Part shown: piece by piece, positions 6,860-16,529 of the stretch
Position numbering within the stretch: position 1 is the first letter of the stretch
Layout of the letters: every line of letters begins with the position of its first letter
Assembly (NCBI RefSeq): GCF_034259325.1
Contig: NZ_JAXIVS010000003.1
Location: forward strand, 620,001 to 684,000
Source of the DNA: Hyalangium ruber
Lineage (GTDB): Bacteria > Myxococcota > Myxococcia > Myxococcales > Myxococcaceae
Length of the DNA: 64,000 nucleotides
Reading direction: 5' to 3'
Notes under the pieces: generated by a model
Database searches by the model: none
Seen by the model: the letters and a program-made list of their open reading frames with translations, nothing else
Told to the model about the DNA's origin: nothing
Position numbers and translations under genes: made by a program

Positions 6860-9604
6860 TCAACCGATGATGCCCACGCAGGCGCAGAGCGTCTGGTCGC
6901 ACCGCTCGCCAGAGCCGCAGGTGCCGCCGCAGTCCGGCTTGCAGATGCACTGGTCGCCCGCCTCGTTGCAGCCCCACGTCGGGCCGGTGCAGTGGTCAGG
7001 CTCGGTCGGGGTGTACTTCGGGTCGTCCTCGCAGGGCAGGCCGCCGTCGGGGTCCGAGATCGTGTTCACCCAGTACCGGTAGGACACGGCCGCCTCGGCG
7101 CTCCCATCCAAGGGGCGGCACGCGCCGAAGAGCGAGAGCGTGCGCGCGCTGCCGTCGAAGTCGAAGCCGTTGACGGTGCTGCGCGGAATGTCATTGGCAT
7201 TGCAGGAACCGGCGTTGCGCACCGCGCTCACGGCCACCTTGATGGAGGCGCCGATCGGCGGCTTGAGCGTCTTGTAGCCCGCGTTGCCGATGGCGTCGGC
7301 GATGATCGCGTCCATCGAAGCGTCGATGGAGTTGGTGTCGAGGATGGAGCCGAGCACGCCGCCGCTGGCGTTGACCACCTGCGCGTGGCGCTGCTGCGTG
7401 CCGCTGTTCGGCTGCGGGTTGAACTCACGGCCGTTGTTGTTGAAATCGCACGTGCCCGAGGTGCAACCGCAGGCGCTGCCCGACGGGCAGACGATGCCGT
7501 GGACGGTGATGAGCTTGCCCGTCTCGTTGGTGGGAGTCGCTCCGGAGCCCACGCTGCCGAAGTAGTTGATGAAGTTCTGCACGTTCTCGCACTGGGTGCC
7601 GGCCTTGTCGATGGTGCCGCCGCTGCCGCAGTTGAGCACCGTGGAGGTGGCACCGGAGGTCTGGTCATCCGCGTCACCCAGCAGCACCACCACGACGGTG
7701 GCGTCCTGGCGAACCAGGACCCCGGACTCGGTGGCGCCCGGCGCGGTGCCAGGGGTCATGTCATCGATGGCCCTGCGGGCCGCGCCCAGCACGCCCTCGG
7801 CACCGTTACCGGCCAGGCCCACCCAGCAGCCGCCGTTGGCGCCCTGAGAGCCGTCGCCGGGGCAGCTCGGTGCCTCGGGGGCCGCGGGAGTCGTGGTCAC
7901 CTGGGTGCAGACATTGTTGGTGCACGCGCTGTTCTCGGTGAGCCACGCCTTCATCTTGTTCACGTTGCGCGTGAACTGACGAATCCTGCCCGAGTTCGCC
8001 TTGCTCGCATCGAAGTGGTAGTTGGACGTCACCATCGCCATGCGCCAGTCCAGCGACGAGGCGTTGAGCGCGTCGGCGGCCGACTGCGCCGCGGCGGCCA
8101 GCGACAGCTGCGAGCTGCGCATCGAGCCGCTGTCGTCCACGACGAACAGGAAGTCCACCTTCGCCGACGGAATCTGGAAGCGCTCGCACTGCACCGCCGT
8201 GGGCTCGCCGAACTGGGCCAGCGCGGAGCCGTTCGAGAGGTCCTTGGAGGAGAAGACCGCCGGGGTGCTGCGGTTCTCGCCCGTCACGCCCGACAGCTGC
8301 GTCAGGGCGATGAGCACCACCACGCTCTGCTGCGAGCGATGCACGAACAGCGCCTGCATGCGGAAGGGGCCGCTCACGCCCGCCGCCGCGGCGCTGAGCC
8401 GTCCCGTGCTGCCCGGCACCAGCGCGTCCACCAGCGCGTCCGTGCGGCGCTTGAGGTCCACGGAGCCGGCCTGGTCATAGAAGGCCTGCAAGGCGCTGTT
8501 GCCATCCCACGTCTGGAACACCTGCGCGGTGCGGTTGCTCAGGGCGCCCTGGGCATGCATGGTCGGGCGCAGCGCCTCCTCGTCACCCAGCGGCTCCGTG
8601 GCCTGAGCGGGCGCGGCGCGGCGGAAGACCAGGAAGGAGACCTTGGCGGTGCTGTCGTAGCCCACCAGGCCATGCACATCGTTGCCCACCTTGATCTGCG
8701 TCACCTCGGAGAAGCTGGGCGGCAGCGCCAGCCGGATGTCCGGCCCGTCCTCGGACTGGAAGGTCACCTGGCGCAGGTTCGCTTCCGTACACACCTGGCC
8801 CGCGGGGCCGTTCGCGTCGCCCGTCTGGGGATCCAGCTCACCGGAGTCCACGTTGCCGTTCTGGTTGGTGTCCTCGGCGCCATCGCTCACCCCGTCGCCG
8901 TCCGTGTCCGGGTTCAGCGGATCCGTGGTGGTGCCCGTGTTCGTGTCCGGGATGAAGTTGGTGCAGTTGTCCGGATCCAGGTTCGCGTTGACGCCCGACT
9001 CCACGCCGTCCGTGATGCCATCCCCGTCCGTGTCCGGGTTGCGCGGATCCGTCTCGTTCGCATCCTTGACGCCGTTGGCGTTCTGGTCCTCGCCCTTCGT
9101 GGACCCGGTGGTCGGCCCGTCACGCAGGCCGTCGCAGTCGCTGTCCTTGAGCAGCGGGTGGGTCTCGGTGTCGTCCACCTTGCCGTTCTTGTTGGTGTCC
9201 TCGGCACCGTCGCTTACGCCATCGCCATCCGTATCCGCCTTGATCGGGCTCGTCTTCAGCGTGGTGTCGACGTCCTGCGGCAGGGTGCAGTTGGTGCCGA
9301 CGACCTTGTCGTTGATGCCCAGCTCGAAGCCATCCTGCAGACCGTCCCCGTCGGTGTCCGCCAGGCCCGCATTGGTCTTACCGCCGCCCCGGTCCGTGTT
9401 GTACTCGACCGAGTCGCTCAGGCCGTCGCAGTCGGTGTCCTTGGTGGCGTTGGCCGGATCATTGGGATCCGTGGGAATGGGCGTCGGACCCGCGTCCGGC
9501 GTGCCCCCGTCCGGCGTCTCGCCGGGATCAGAACCTCCGCACGCGACCGCGGTCACCAACAGTGACGCGAGCAATGCGGCTTGCAGCAGTCTTTGGATCT
9601 TCAT
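6860..9604 (-). CDS. Large lipoprotein with calcium-binding repeats and a von Willebrand A domain
   Basis: 914 residues from the ATG at 9604 (AAGGAGG ribosome site 7 bases upstream). The N terminus is a lipoprotein signal ending in TAVAC (Cys22). Residues about 40-270 carry six thrombospondin-3-like Asp repeats (for example DTDCDGLSD, DTDGDGVSD, DSDCDGLRD). A von Willebrand A domain starts near 480, with the metal-site motif DDSGSM, and extends to about 700. The C-terminal 45 residues are Cys-rich (CICKPDCGGTCGSGERC), resembling small disulfide modules seen at the end of myxobacterial surface proteins. It is expected to sit on the outer membrane or be surface-exposed and to take part in adhesion or matrix contacts; that role is inferred from domains only. 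It is convergent with the alarmone synthetase gene, with 35 bases between stops. Confidence 0.9.
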   Translation of the reverse strand: MKIQRLLQAALLASLLVTAVACGGSDPGETPDGGTPDAGPTPIPTDPNDPANATKDTDCDGLSDSVEYNTDRGGGKTNAGLADTDGDGLQDGFELGINDKVVGTNCTLPQDVDTTLKTSPIKADTDGDGVSDGAEDTNKNGKVDDTETHPLLKDSDCDGLRDGPTTGSTKGEDQNANGVKDANETDPRNPDTDGDGITDGVESGVNANLDPDNCTNFIPDTNTGTTTDPLNPDTDGDGVSDGAEDTNQNGNVDSGELDPQTGDANGPAGQVCTEANLRQVTFQSEDGPDIRLALPPSFSEVTQIKVGNDVHGLVGYDSTAKVSFLVFRRAAPAQATEPLGDEEALRPTMHAQGALSNRTAQVFQTWDGNSALQAFYDQAGSVDLKRRTDALVDALVPGSTGRLSAAAAGVSGPFRMQALFVHRSQQSVVVLIALTQLSGVTGENRSTPAVFSSKDLSNGSALAQFGEPTAVQCERFQIPSAKVDFLFVVDDSGSMRSSQLSLAAAAQSAADALNASSLDWRMAMVTSNYHFDASKANSGRIRQFTRNVNKMKAWLTENSACTNNVCTQVTTTPAAPEAPSCPGDGSQGANGGCWVGLAGNGAEGVLGAARRAIDDMTPGTAPGATESGVLVRQDATVVVVLLGDADDQTSGATSTVLNCGSGGTIDKAGTQCENVQNFINYFGSVGSGATPTNETGKLITVHGIVCPSGSACGCTSGTCDFNNNGREFNPQPNSGTQQRHAQVVNASGGVLGSILDTNSIDASMDAIIADAIGNAGYKTLKPPIGASIKVAVSAVRNAGSCNANDIPRSTVNGFDFDGSARTLSLFGACRPLDGSAEAAVSYRYWVNTISDPDGGLPCEDDPKYTPTEPDHCTGPTWGCNEAGDQCICKPDCGGTCGSGERCDQTLCACVGIIG

Positions 9605-9934
9605 TGAGAAGAGGCCTCCTTGAGAGGTACGCGCGCTCGGAGCCAGCCCTCCCACGCACGCATCGGCACGCAGGATACGCGCCGGGGTTGATGCTTCAAT
9701 GTGCTCCTAAGGTGTTTCGCTGTGGCCGGGATTTTTCGGTCGTACCGGCCCTTGCTTTCCACCGCGAGCGAGAAATTTCGAGCCAGGAGTTCACGAGCGT
9801 TCGCCGGTAGACGACTCCCTGCCCCCTCGCCTGCCCTGCCACTCGGCCCTTCATGAGCGCCTTTCAGCGCCTGCTTCGGACCGCTCGACACCTCCTGGCC
9901 CTCCTCGTTCACCGCGCGTCGCATCCTGTGCGGC
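9605..9934. other. Divergent intergenic region, no gene seen
   Basis: The 330 bases between the von Willebrand lipoprotein gene and the hydrolase gene contain the AAGGAGG ribosome site of the former but no further open frame with plausible coding character. Both flanking genes must have their promoters here. I see no convincing -35/-10 pair or operator. Confidence 0.6.
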
Positions 9935-10990
9935 ATGAAGCTCGTCGCCTTCCTCCTCGGTGTCGTCGCGGTCCCGCTCTCCGCCTTGCTGCTCGTGGCG
10001 GCGGTGGCCATTGGAGCCTCGGCCTCGGCCTGGGGGTATGCCCTCGGCCTGGCCGTGGCGTCGGCGGGACTGATCACGATGCCCTGGCGCCGTCGCCGAG
10101 GGCTGACTCGGGCAGGGCTCGGTCTCATGCTCCTCGTCGCCTGCGCGCGGTTGCTGCTCGTGAAGGGCCAGTACCTGGACACGCTCCGCCTGCCCGAGGG
10201 AGGACGAAGGCTCGCCAACCGCCTCCTCGAGGAGCGCGATGGCACCCTGTTCGTGGCGCGCCTGCTGCTGCTCAGCGGCCAGCTCCCCCGCTCGGACACC
10301 CGCGACTTCCTCCCCGCCCTGAACTCGGCCTTCGCGCGCATGGCCGCCGAGGAAGGACCGATCGCCACGCCCGCCATCGCGACCTGGCTCGGGCTCCAGT
10401 CCTCCAGCGACTTCGACGCCGTGGTGATTCCGCCCCAGGACCGCGAGCGGCCCGAGGTCGCGGTGGTGGCGCTCCACGGCTACGCGGGCAACTTCGCCGT
10501 GTACTGCTGGCAGTTGTCGCGCTCGGCCCGCGCCATCTCAGCGCTCACCGTCTGTCCCTCCGTGGGGCCCGCGGGTGACTGGTGGTCCCCGCAAGGAGAA
10601 GAGACCCTGAAGCACACCCTCGCGTGGCTCGAGGGCCGAGGCATCCGGCGGGTGTACCTCGCGGGCCTCTCCAATGGCGGATTGGGCGCGAGCCTGCTCG
10701 CCTCCCGAGTTTCGCGGCCTGGAGTCGAGCTCCGGGGGCTGGTGCTGATCTCCGGCGCCTCGAAGCGGGCGCCCACCCCTCGCGTCCCCACGCTCATCGT
10801 CCAGGGGAAGCACGACTCCATGATGCCCACGCCCCCCATCCGTGCTTTCGCCCAGCGCACCGGCCCGCTCGCCACCTACTTCGAGGTGAACAGCGGCCAC
10901 TTCGCCTTCCTCGACCGCCATGAAGCGTGTGAGCGGGCCATCACCCAGTGGCTCCTGCAACGGGAGGCCCCAGCGGCAGCACGGCGGTGA
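9935..10990 (+). CDS. Membrane-anchored alpha/beta hydrolase
   Basis: 351 residues. The first ~70 residues contain three hydrophobic stretches that should be membrane helices, followed by a soluble domain (about 160-345) with the alpha/beta-hydrolase features ALHGYAGNF (oxyanion region), the nucleophile elbow GLSNGG (Ser in G-x-S-x-G), a probable catalytic Asp in IVQGKHDSMMP and a His in NSGHFAFLDR. Esterase, lipase or peptidase action is possible; the substrate is not evident. The 3' end overlaps the 3' end of the opposite kinase gene by 50 bases (10941-10990). The start follows no strong ribosome site, but the ATG opens directly into the first membrane helix. Confidence 0.82.
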   Translation: MKLVAFLLGVVAVPLSALLLVAAVAIGASASAWGYALGLAVASAGLITMPWRRRRGLTRAGLGLMLLVACARLLLVKGQYLDTLRLPEGGRRLANRLLEERDGTLFVARLLLLSGQLPRSDTRDFLPALNSAFARMAAEEGPIATPAIATWLGLQSSSDFDAVVIPPQDRERPEVAVVALHGYAGNFAVYCWQLSRSARAISALTVCPSVGPAGDWWSPQGEETLKHTLAWLEGRGIRRVYLAGLSNGGLGASLLASRVSRPGVELRGLVLISGASKRAPTPRVPTLIVQGKHDSMMPTPPIRAFAQRTGPLATYFEVNSGHFAFLDRHEACERAITQWLLQREAPAAARR

Positions 10991-13163
10991 ACGTGGCGCC
11001 CTGGCCCAGAACGCTCTGGGCCTCCACGGTGCCGCCCATGGCCTGCACGAACTGCCGCGTCACGTACAGCCCCAGCCCCAAGCCGCCGTAGTGGCGCTCG
11101 GACACGGCCCGCTCGAAGCGGCCAAAGATGCGCTGGAGGTCATCCGGCGCGATGCCAATGCCTTCGTCTCGGACGATCAGCTGGGCGCGCGCTCCGTCGG
11201 CGTCCACCGTGATGTGGATGGGCCTGCCCGCCCCATACTTGAGCGCATTGGACAGAAGGTTGGTGACCACCTGCTCCAGGCGGAGCCGATCCCACCGGCC
11301 AACGAGGTTCGGGTGGGCGCGCAGCTCCAGCCGACAGCTGACTCGCTCCGCCTCGGGCTCGAAGCGGGAGACCACCTCGGACACCAAGGCGGAGAGGTCC
11401 ACCGGCTCCAGCTCGAGCTTCATGCGCCCGGTGCTCAGGCGCGACACGTCGAGCAAGTCGCCCACCAGCTCGGCCAGCTTCTTCACCTGCCGCTCCGCCA
11501 CCTCCAGGTGGCGCACCTCGCGCTCGCGGGGGAGCTGACCGGGCTGCGAGCCCTGTGCCTCTCGCTTCAGCATGGAGAGCCGTAGGGCGAGGGGCGTCAG
11601 CGGCGTCTTCAGCTCGTGGCTCGCCACGGAGAGGAATTCATCACGCAGGCGGACGCCTTCCTCCGCCTGGGCCTTCAAGCCCTCGACACGGCGCCGCGCC
11701 TGGACCTCCTGCGTCACGTCCGAGGCGACGACCAGGACTCCTTCGACCTGCCCGGCGGGGTTTCGCATCGGCTCGTAGACGAAGTTCAAGTACACCTCTT
11801 CCAGGGCGCCGCCTTCGAGCCGAGCGAGCTTCACCGGCAGCTCCGTGCCAACGTACGGCGCGCGGGTGGCGAGCACCCCGCTCAAGAGCGCCTCGACTCC
11901 TTGTCCCGCTGTCTCGGGAAGGGCCTCGAAGTGGGGCTTTCCCAGCACCTGTTCCGCGGTGCGACCCCAGACTCGGCACATGCGGGGGTTGGCCAGCTCG
12001 ATGATGTGCTCCGGGCCGCGCAGAATGGTGATGGCCACGGGGGCCTGCATGAAGACGGTGTGCAGCCGCTGCTGCTCGGCCTCCAGCTCGGCACGTGCGG
12101 CCTGTTCACGCGCTTGCGACTCCCGCTCGGCCTTCTTCGCCTGCTCCGAGACCAGACTGGCGACGAGCTCGCGGGTGACGGCCTCGAAGAACTCGCGGTA
12201 CTTGTCATCGAAGGCGAGGCGGGCGCTGATTCCAAAGACGACGACACCTTGGACTGCTTCCGCTGGCGAGCGCCTCAGCGGCAGGACGAAGGCGGCTCGG
12301 GTCGGCTCGTCCCACGGTCCGATGTGCCCGCGGCCCAACAGCTCCCGCACATCCTCCAGCTTTTCGGGCGTGCCGGATTGGAGGACGCGGTGGGCCACCG
12401 CCAGGACCCTCGACAGGCTCACGGCGGTGGCGTCGAGGCCCGCGCTCGCCGCCAGCGCCAGTTCCTGAGCCCCCTCCTCGGGACAGCGGAAGAGGAGGGC
12501 GAAGGGAAGGTCCTTCGGGTTGGAGGACAAGACGTCAAAGGCATCCTTCGCCGCGACCGAACCGCTCGCGAGTGCGGCGAGCGCACGGAGCGTCTCGGAG
12601 CGGCGCTCGCTCAGCACCGTCTGGGTCACCTCGACGACCGGCTGGAAGATTCCGGCGATGGCCCCGCTGTCGTCCCGCAGCGGGCTGAACGTGAACGTGA
12701 AGTACGCCTCCTCCGTGAAGCCGTGGCGAGTCAGCGTGAAGTACTCCTTCTCCACGTGGATGACTTCGCCCCGCTCCAGCACCTTCCGCATCCAGGGGTA
12801 GATGACGGGGTAGGTGTCGGGCCAGCACTCCCGGTAGGGCTCGGCGAAGTAGTTGGGGTGGCGTGGCCCCATGATGACCGCGTAGCCCTCATTGTAGAGC
12901 TGCGTCTGGTCCGGTCCCCAGAAGAGGATGGCGGGCGTCGGCATCTCGAGGACCATGGCGACGTAGCCCACCAGGGTGCGTGGCCAGGACTCGATGGGGC
13001 CGAGCTTCGTCCGCGACCAGTCCTTGGAGCGGATGAGTGCCCCCATCGGACCGCGAAAGGCAAAACCTTGGGAGCCGTGCTCGCTGCCGGCAGGTTCCGA
13101 AGCCGCATCCGGCTGTGGCCCCACTGACTGCCCTGCTGGCGGCACCTGAGTTCGATACGTCAT
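10941..13163 (-). CDS. Multi-domain sensor histidine kinase (PAS-GAF-PAS-HisKA-HATPase)
   Basis: 740 residues without transmembrane segments. A PAS-like domain (about 45-185) with FWGPDQTQLYNEGY is followed by a GAF-like region (about 190-340), a coiled region rich in Glu/Arg/Ala (340-365), a second PAS domain (about 365-490), and a HisKA domain with His516 in SHELKTPLTPL. The HATPase_c domain (about 610-735) has the N-box NLLSNALKY, DEGIGI and GLGLGL motifs. It is an orphan soluble kinase with at least two ligand-sensing domains, so it probably senses an intracellular cue. The PAS domains resemble those of the kinase at 16530-19763 (both have LHTVFMQAP/LYSLFMQAP-type openings), so the two genes may be related by duplication. 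Confidence 0.92.
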   Translation of the reverse strand: MTYRTQVPPAGQSVGPQPDAASEPAGSEHGSQGFAFRGPMGALIRSKDWSRTKLGPIESWPRTLVGYVAMVLEMPTPAILFWGPDQTQLYNEGYAVIMGPRHPNYFAEPYRECWPDTYPVIYPWMRKVLERGEVIHVEKEYFTLTRHGFTEEAYFTFTFSPLRDDSGAIAGIFQPVVEVTQTVLSERRSETLRALAALASGSVAAKDAFDVLSSNPKDLPFALLFRCPEEGAQELALAASAGLDATAVSLSRVLAVAHRVLQSGTPEKLEDVRELLGRGHIGPWDEPTRAAFVLPLRRSPAEAVQGVVVFGISARLAFDDKYREFFEAVTRELVASLVSEQAKKAERESQAREQAARAELEAEQQRLHTVFMQAPVAITILRGPEHIIELANPRMCRVWGRTAEQVLGKPHFEALPETAGQGVEALLSGVLATRAPYVGTELPVKLARLEGGALEEVYLNFVYEPMRNPAGQVEGVLVVASDVTQEVQARRRVEGLKAQAEEGVRLRDEFLSVASHELKTPLTPLALRLSMLKREAQGSQPGQLPREREVRHLEVAERQVKKLAELVGDLLDVSRLSTGRMKLELEPVDLSALVSEVVSRFEPEAERVSCRLELRAHPNLVGRWDRLRLEQVVTNLLSNALKYGAGRPIHITVDADGARAQLIVRDEGIGIAPDDLQRIFGRFERAVSERHYGGLGLGLYVTRQFVQAMGGTVEAQSVLGQGATFTAVLPLGPPVAGATG

Positions 13164-13396
13164 GAAGAGTTCGTGCCAGAAGGAGCGCGAGAGGAGGGTT
13201 CAGAACCACCACTCGAAAATACAGCCCGCCCCGTGCCCGGCAAGTCACGGCCGCGCGGTTATCCCCCTCAGCGGCTGGCACTGAGAGTAGAAATTTACGG
13301 TATTTTTGCTTGCCCCTTCACGGCCCGAGTCAGTATTCCTCCCTTCACGTGAATTACTCAGTAGACCGGATTAACTGATTTCACCTGGGGTGGCGC

Positions 13397-16300
13397 ATGA
13401 ATCGAAGGACCGGCAGGGTCGGAAGCCTTCTGGGAGCGGTGGCGTTGCTGGCGACGTCGGGGTGCGAGAGCTCGGCGGACAGCGACACGGCAGTTGAGCT
13501 GGAGGCCACGAGCCAGGCCGTCGTATCCGGCCCGGACTTCGTGGTGTCGGCGGTGACGGGACCGGCCAGCGCCACGCCCGGGCAGCAGCTCACCGCCTCG
13601 GTGACCCTGTGCAACCAGGGCACTCAAGGTGGCGACACCCATGTCGAGGTGTATCTCTCGACGGACACCACCATCACCCCCCACGGGCCGACGGCGCCTT
13701 CGCCGGATACCTACTTTGGCTCGGCCTCCGCGCAATACCTCAACGCCGGCCAGTGCCAGACGCTGACGGTGCAGGGCTCGGCCTACGTCCCCGCCGACGG
13801 CGCCTACTACCTGGGCGCGGTGGCGGATCCCCAGAACTCCGTGGTGGAGGTGCTGGAGACCAACAACGCCAAGGCGGGCACCCGCCTGGGCATCGGCAAC
13901 AAGCCGGACTTCGTGGTCTCGGCGGTGACGGGGCCGGCCAGCGTCATGCCGGGTGGGCCTGGGCAGCAATTCCCCAGCTCGGTGACGGTGTGCAACCAGG
14001 GCACCCAGGGTGGAAGCACGCCGGTGGAGGTGTACCTCTCGGCGGACACCACCATCACTCCCAACGGGCCGATGGCGCCCTCGCCCGACTCCTACGTCGG
14101 CTCCGTCCACTCTCAATACCTCAACCCAGGCCAGTGCCAGACGCTAACGCTCCAGGGCTCGCCGTACGTTCCCACCGAGGGGGCCTACTACCTGGGCGCG
14201 GTGGCGGATCCTCAGGGCTTCACGGCCGAGCTGCTCGAGGACAACAACATCAAGCTGGGCGGCCGCATCGGCATCGGCAACAAGCCGGACTTCGTGGTGT
14301 CCACCGTGACGGGACCGGCCAGCGCTCTGCCGGGGCAGCAGCTCTCCGCCTCGGTGACGGTGTGCAACCAGGGCACCGTGGGCGGCAGTGCTCCCGTGGA
14401 GGTGTACCTCTCGACGGACACCACCATCACTCCCAACGGGCCGACGGCGCCTTCGCCTGACTCCTACGTGGGCTCGGCCTCTACGCAATACCTCAACGCC
14501 GGCCAGTGCCAGACGTTGACGGTTCAGGGCTCGGCTTACGTCCCCGCCGAAGGCCCCTACTACCTGGGCGCAGTAGCGGATCCCCAGCGCTCCGTGGTCG
14601 AGCTGATCGAGGACAACAACGCCAAGGCGGGCACCCGCCTGGGCATTGGCAACAAGCCCGACTTCGTGGTGTCGGCGGTGACGGGACCGGCCAGCATCCG
14701 GCCCGGGCAGCAGTTCACCGCCTCGGTGACGGTGTGCAACCAGGGCACCCAGGGTGGAAGCGCGCCGGCGGAGGTCTACCTGTCGGCGGACAACACCATC
14801 ACTCCTCATGGGCCCACGGCGCCTTCGCCTGACTCCTACGTGGGCGTCGTCTCTCCTCAGTACCTCAACCCGGGCCAGTGCCAGACGCTGACGGTGCAGG
14901 GCTCTGCCTACGTCCCCGCTGACGGCCCCTACTACCTGGGCGCCGTGGTGGATCCTCAGGCCTCCATCGCCGAGCTGATCGAGAACAACAACGCCCGGGC
15001 AGGTACCCGCCTGGGTATCGGCAACAAGCCGGACTTCGTGGTGTCGGCGGTGACGGGCCCGGCCAGCGTTATGCAGAGCGGACCGGGGCAGCAGTTCCCC
15101 ACCTCGGTGACGGTGTGCAACGAGGGCACGCAGCCCGGCAGCACGCACGTGGAAGTCTACCTGTCGGCGGACACCACCATCACTCCCTACGGGCCGGCGG
15201 TGCCTTCACCGGACCCCTTCCTGGGCCATGCCGCCTCCGAATACCTCAGCCCAGGCCAGTGCCAGACGTTGACGGTGCATGGCTCGGCGTACGTGCCCAC
15301 CGAGGGGGCCTACTACCTGGGCGCGGTGGCGGATCCTCAGGGTTCCATCGCCGAGCTGCTCGAGGACAACAACATCAAGTTGGGCGACCGCATCGGCGTC
15401 GGCAGCAAGCCGGACTTCGTGGTGTCCACCGTGACGGGGCCGGCCAGCGCTCTGCCAGGGCAGTCGCTCTCCGCCTCGGTGACGGTGTGCAACCAGGGCA
15501 CCGTGGGCGGCAGCGCCCCCGTAGAGGTGTACCTCTCGGCGGACACCACCATCACTCCCAACGGGCCGATGGCGCCTTCGCCCGACGCCTACGTGGGCTC
15601 GGCCTCTACGCAATACCTCAACGCTGGCCAGTGCCAGACGCTGGCGGTGCAGGGCTATGCCTACGTCCCCACCGAAGGCGCCTACTCCCTGGGGGCCGTG
15701 GTGGATCCTCAGAGCTCCCTGGTCGAGCTGATCGAGGACAACAACGCCAAGGCGGGCACTCGCCTGGGCATTGGTAACAAGCCCGACTTCGTGGTGTCGG
15801 CGGTGACGGGACCAGCGAGCATCCGGCCCGGGCAGCAGTTCACCGCCTCGGTGACGGTGTGCAACCAGGGCACCCAGGGTGGAAGCGCGCCGGCGGAGGT
15901 GTACTTGTCGGCGGACAGAACCATCACCCCGCATGGGCCGACGGCGCCTTCGCCTGACTCCTACGTGGGCGTCGTCTCCCCTCAGTATCTCACCCCCGGT
16001 CAGTGTCAGACGCTGACGGTGCAGGGCTATGCCTACGTCCCCGCGGACGGCCCCTACTACCTGGGCGCCGTGGTGGATCCTCAGGCCTCCATCGCCGAGC
16101 TGATCGAGGACAACAACGCCAAGGCGGGCAGCCGAATCGGCATCGGGTACAAGCCGGACTTCGTGGTGTCAGCGGTGTCGAGCGTGAGCACCGTGCAGCT
16201 GGGCCAGCAGCTCACGGCGTCCGTGACGGTGTGCAACCAGGGCACTCAAGCCGGCAGCACCTACGTGGAAACCTACCTCTCGGCGGACACCACCATCACC

Positions 16301-16525
16301 CTCAACGGCCCCATGGGCCCCTCGCCGGATACCCTCATGGGATACAAGTCCACGGCGACGCTGAGCGCGGGCCAGTGCCAGGTGCTGTCGGTGGTGGGCC
16401 CCGCCTACGTGCCTGGAACGGGCAAGTACTACGTGGGAGCCGTGGCGGACCCGTATAGCGACCTGCAGGAGATGTTCGAGGACAACAACACCAAGGTGGG
16501 CACGCTCGTCACCGTCACGCCTTGA
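13397..16525 (+). CDS. Lipoprotein made of eight CARDB repeats
   Basis: 1042 residues. The N terminus is a lipoprotein signal (LLATSGC, Cys23). The rest is eight tandem CARDB domains of 124-127 residues, each opening with DFVVS and containing SVTVCNQGT, VEVYLSADTTITP, a GQCQTL segment, a YVPA/TEGAYYLGAV segment and a closing E-DNN-K. CARDB domains are immunoglobulin-like folds used in bacterial and archaeal surface proteins for cell adhesion. Each repeat has two conserved cysteines (VCNQG and GQCQT) that could form a disulfide outside the cell. The ATG follows GGGGTGG. The repeats show a higher-order duplication (see the repeat entry). An outer-membrane or surface role in contact or matrix binding is inferred. 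Confidence 0.92.
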   Translation: MNRRTGRVGSLLGAVALLATSGCESSADSDTAVELEATSQAVVSGPDFVVSAVTGPASATPGQQLTASVTLCNQGTQGGDTHVEVYLSTDTTITPHGPTAPSPDTYFGSASAQYLNAGQCQTLTVQGSAYVPADGAYYLGAVADPQNSVVEVLETNNAKAGTRLGIGNKPDFVVSAVTGPASVMPGGPGQQFPSSVTVCNQGTQGGSTPVEVYLSADTTITPNGPMAPSPDSYVGSVHSQYLNPGQCQTLTLQGSPYVPTEGAYYLGAVADPQGFTAELLEDNNIKLGGRIGIGNKPDFVVSTVTGPASALPGQQLSASVTVCNQGTVGGSAPVEVYLSTDTTITPNGPTAPSPDSYVGSASTQYLNAGQCQTLTVQGSAYVPAEGPYYLGAVADPQRSVVELIEDNNAKAGTRLGIGNKPDFVVSAVTGPASIRPGQQFTASVTVCNQGTQGGSAPAEVYLSADNTITPHGPTAPSPDSYVGVVSPQYLNPGQCQTLTVQGSAYVPADGPYYLGAVVDPQASIAELIENNNARAGTRLGIGNKPDFVVSAVTGPASVMQSGPGQQFPTSVTVCNEGTQPGSTHVEVYLSADTTITPYGPAVPSPDPFLGHAASEYLSPGQCQTLTVHGSAYVPTEGAYYLGAVADPQGSIAELLEDNNIKLGDRIGVGSKPDFVVSTVTGPASALPGQSLSASVTVCNQGTVGGSAPVEVYLSADTTITPNGPMAPSPDAYVGSASTQYLNAGQCQTLAVQGYAYVPTEGAYSLGAVVDPQSSLVELIEDNNAKAGTRLGIGNKPDFVVSAVTGPASIRPGQQFTASVTVCNQGTQGGSAPAEVYLSADRTITPHGPTAPSPDSYVGVVSPQYLTPGQCQTLTVQGYAYVPADGPYYLGAVVDPQASIAELIEDNNAKAGSRIGIGYKPDFVVSAVSSVSTVQLGQQLTASVTVCNQGTQAGSTYVETYLSADTTITLNGPMGPSPDTLMGYKSTATLSAGQCQVLSVVGPAYVPGTGKYYVGAVADPYSDLQEMFEDNNTKVGTLVTVTP
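13535..16525 (+). repeat. CARDB-encoding tandem repeat array with nested 1125-bp duplication
   Basis: Repeat openings (the DFVVS codons) fall at 13535, 13907, 14288, 14660, 15032, 15413, 15785 and 16157, giving spacings of 372, 381, 372, 372, 381, 372 and 372. Repeats 2, 3 and 4 match repeats 5, 6 and 7 in order: the second and fifth have a 3-residue insertion (V-M-x-x-G-P-G-Q-Q), the third and sixth share ALPGQ and a STVTG opening, the fourth and seventh share SIRPGQQFTAS. Blocks 13907-15031 and 15032-16156 are both exactly 1125 bp. Confidence 0.9.
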
Positions 16526-16529
16526 GCAG

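Noticed and set aside
6788..9565. Antisense frame of ~925 codons opposite the von Willebrand lipoprotein gene
   Set aside because: No motifs, biased composition (Arg, Val, Ala, His); it mirrors the Asp-rich repeats of the true gene.
13164..13180. TGGCACG element just before the kinase start at 13163
   Set aside because: The -24 part of a sigma-54 promoter matches, but GC is missing at the -12 position and it is too close to the start codon.
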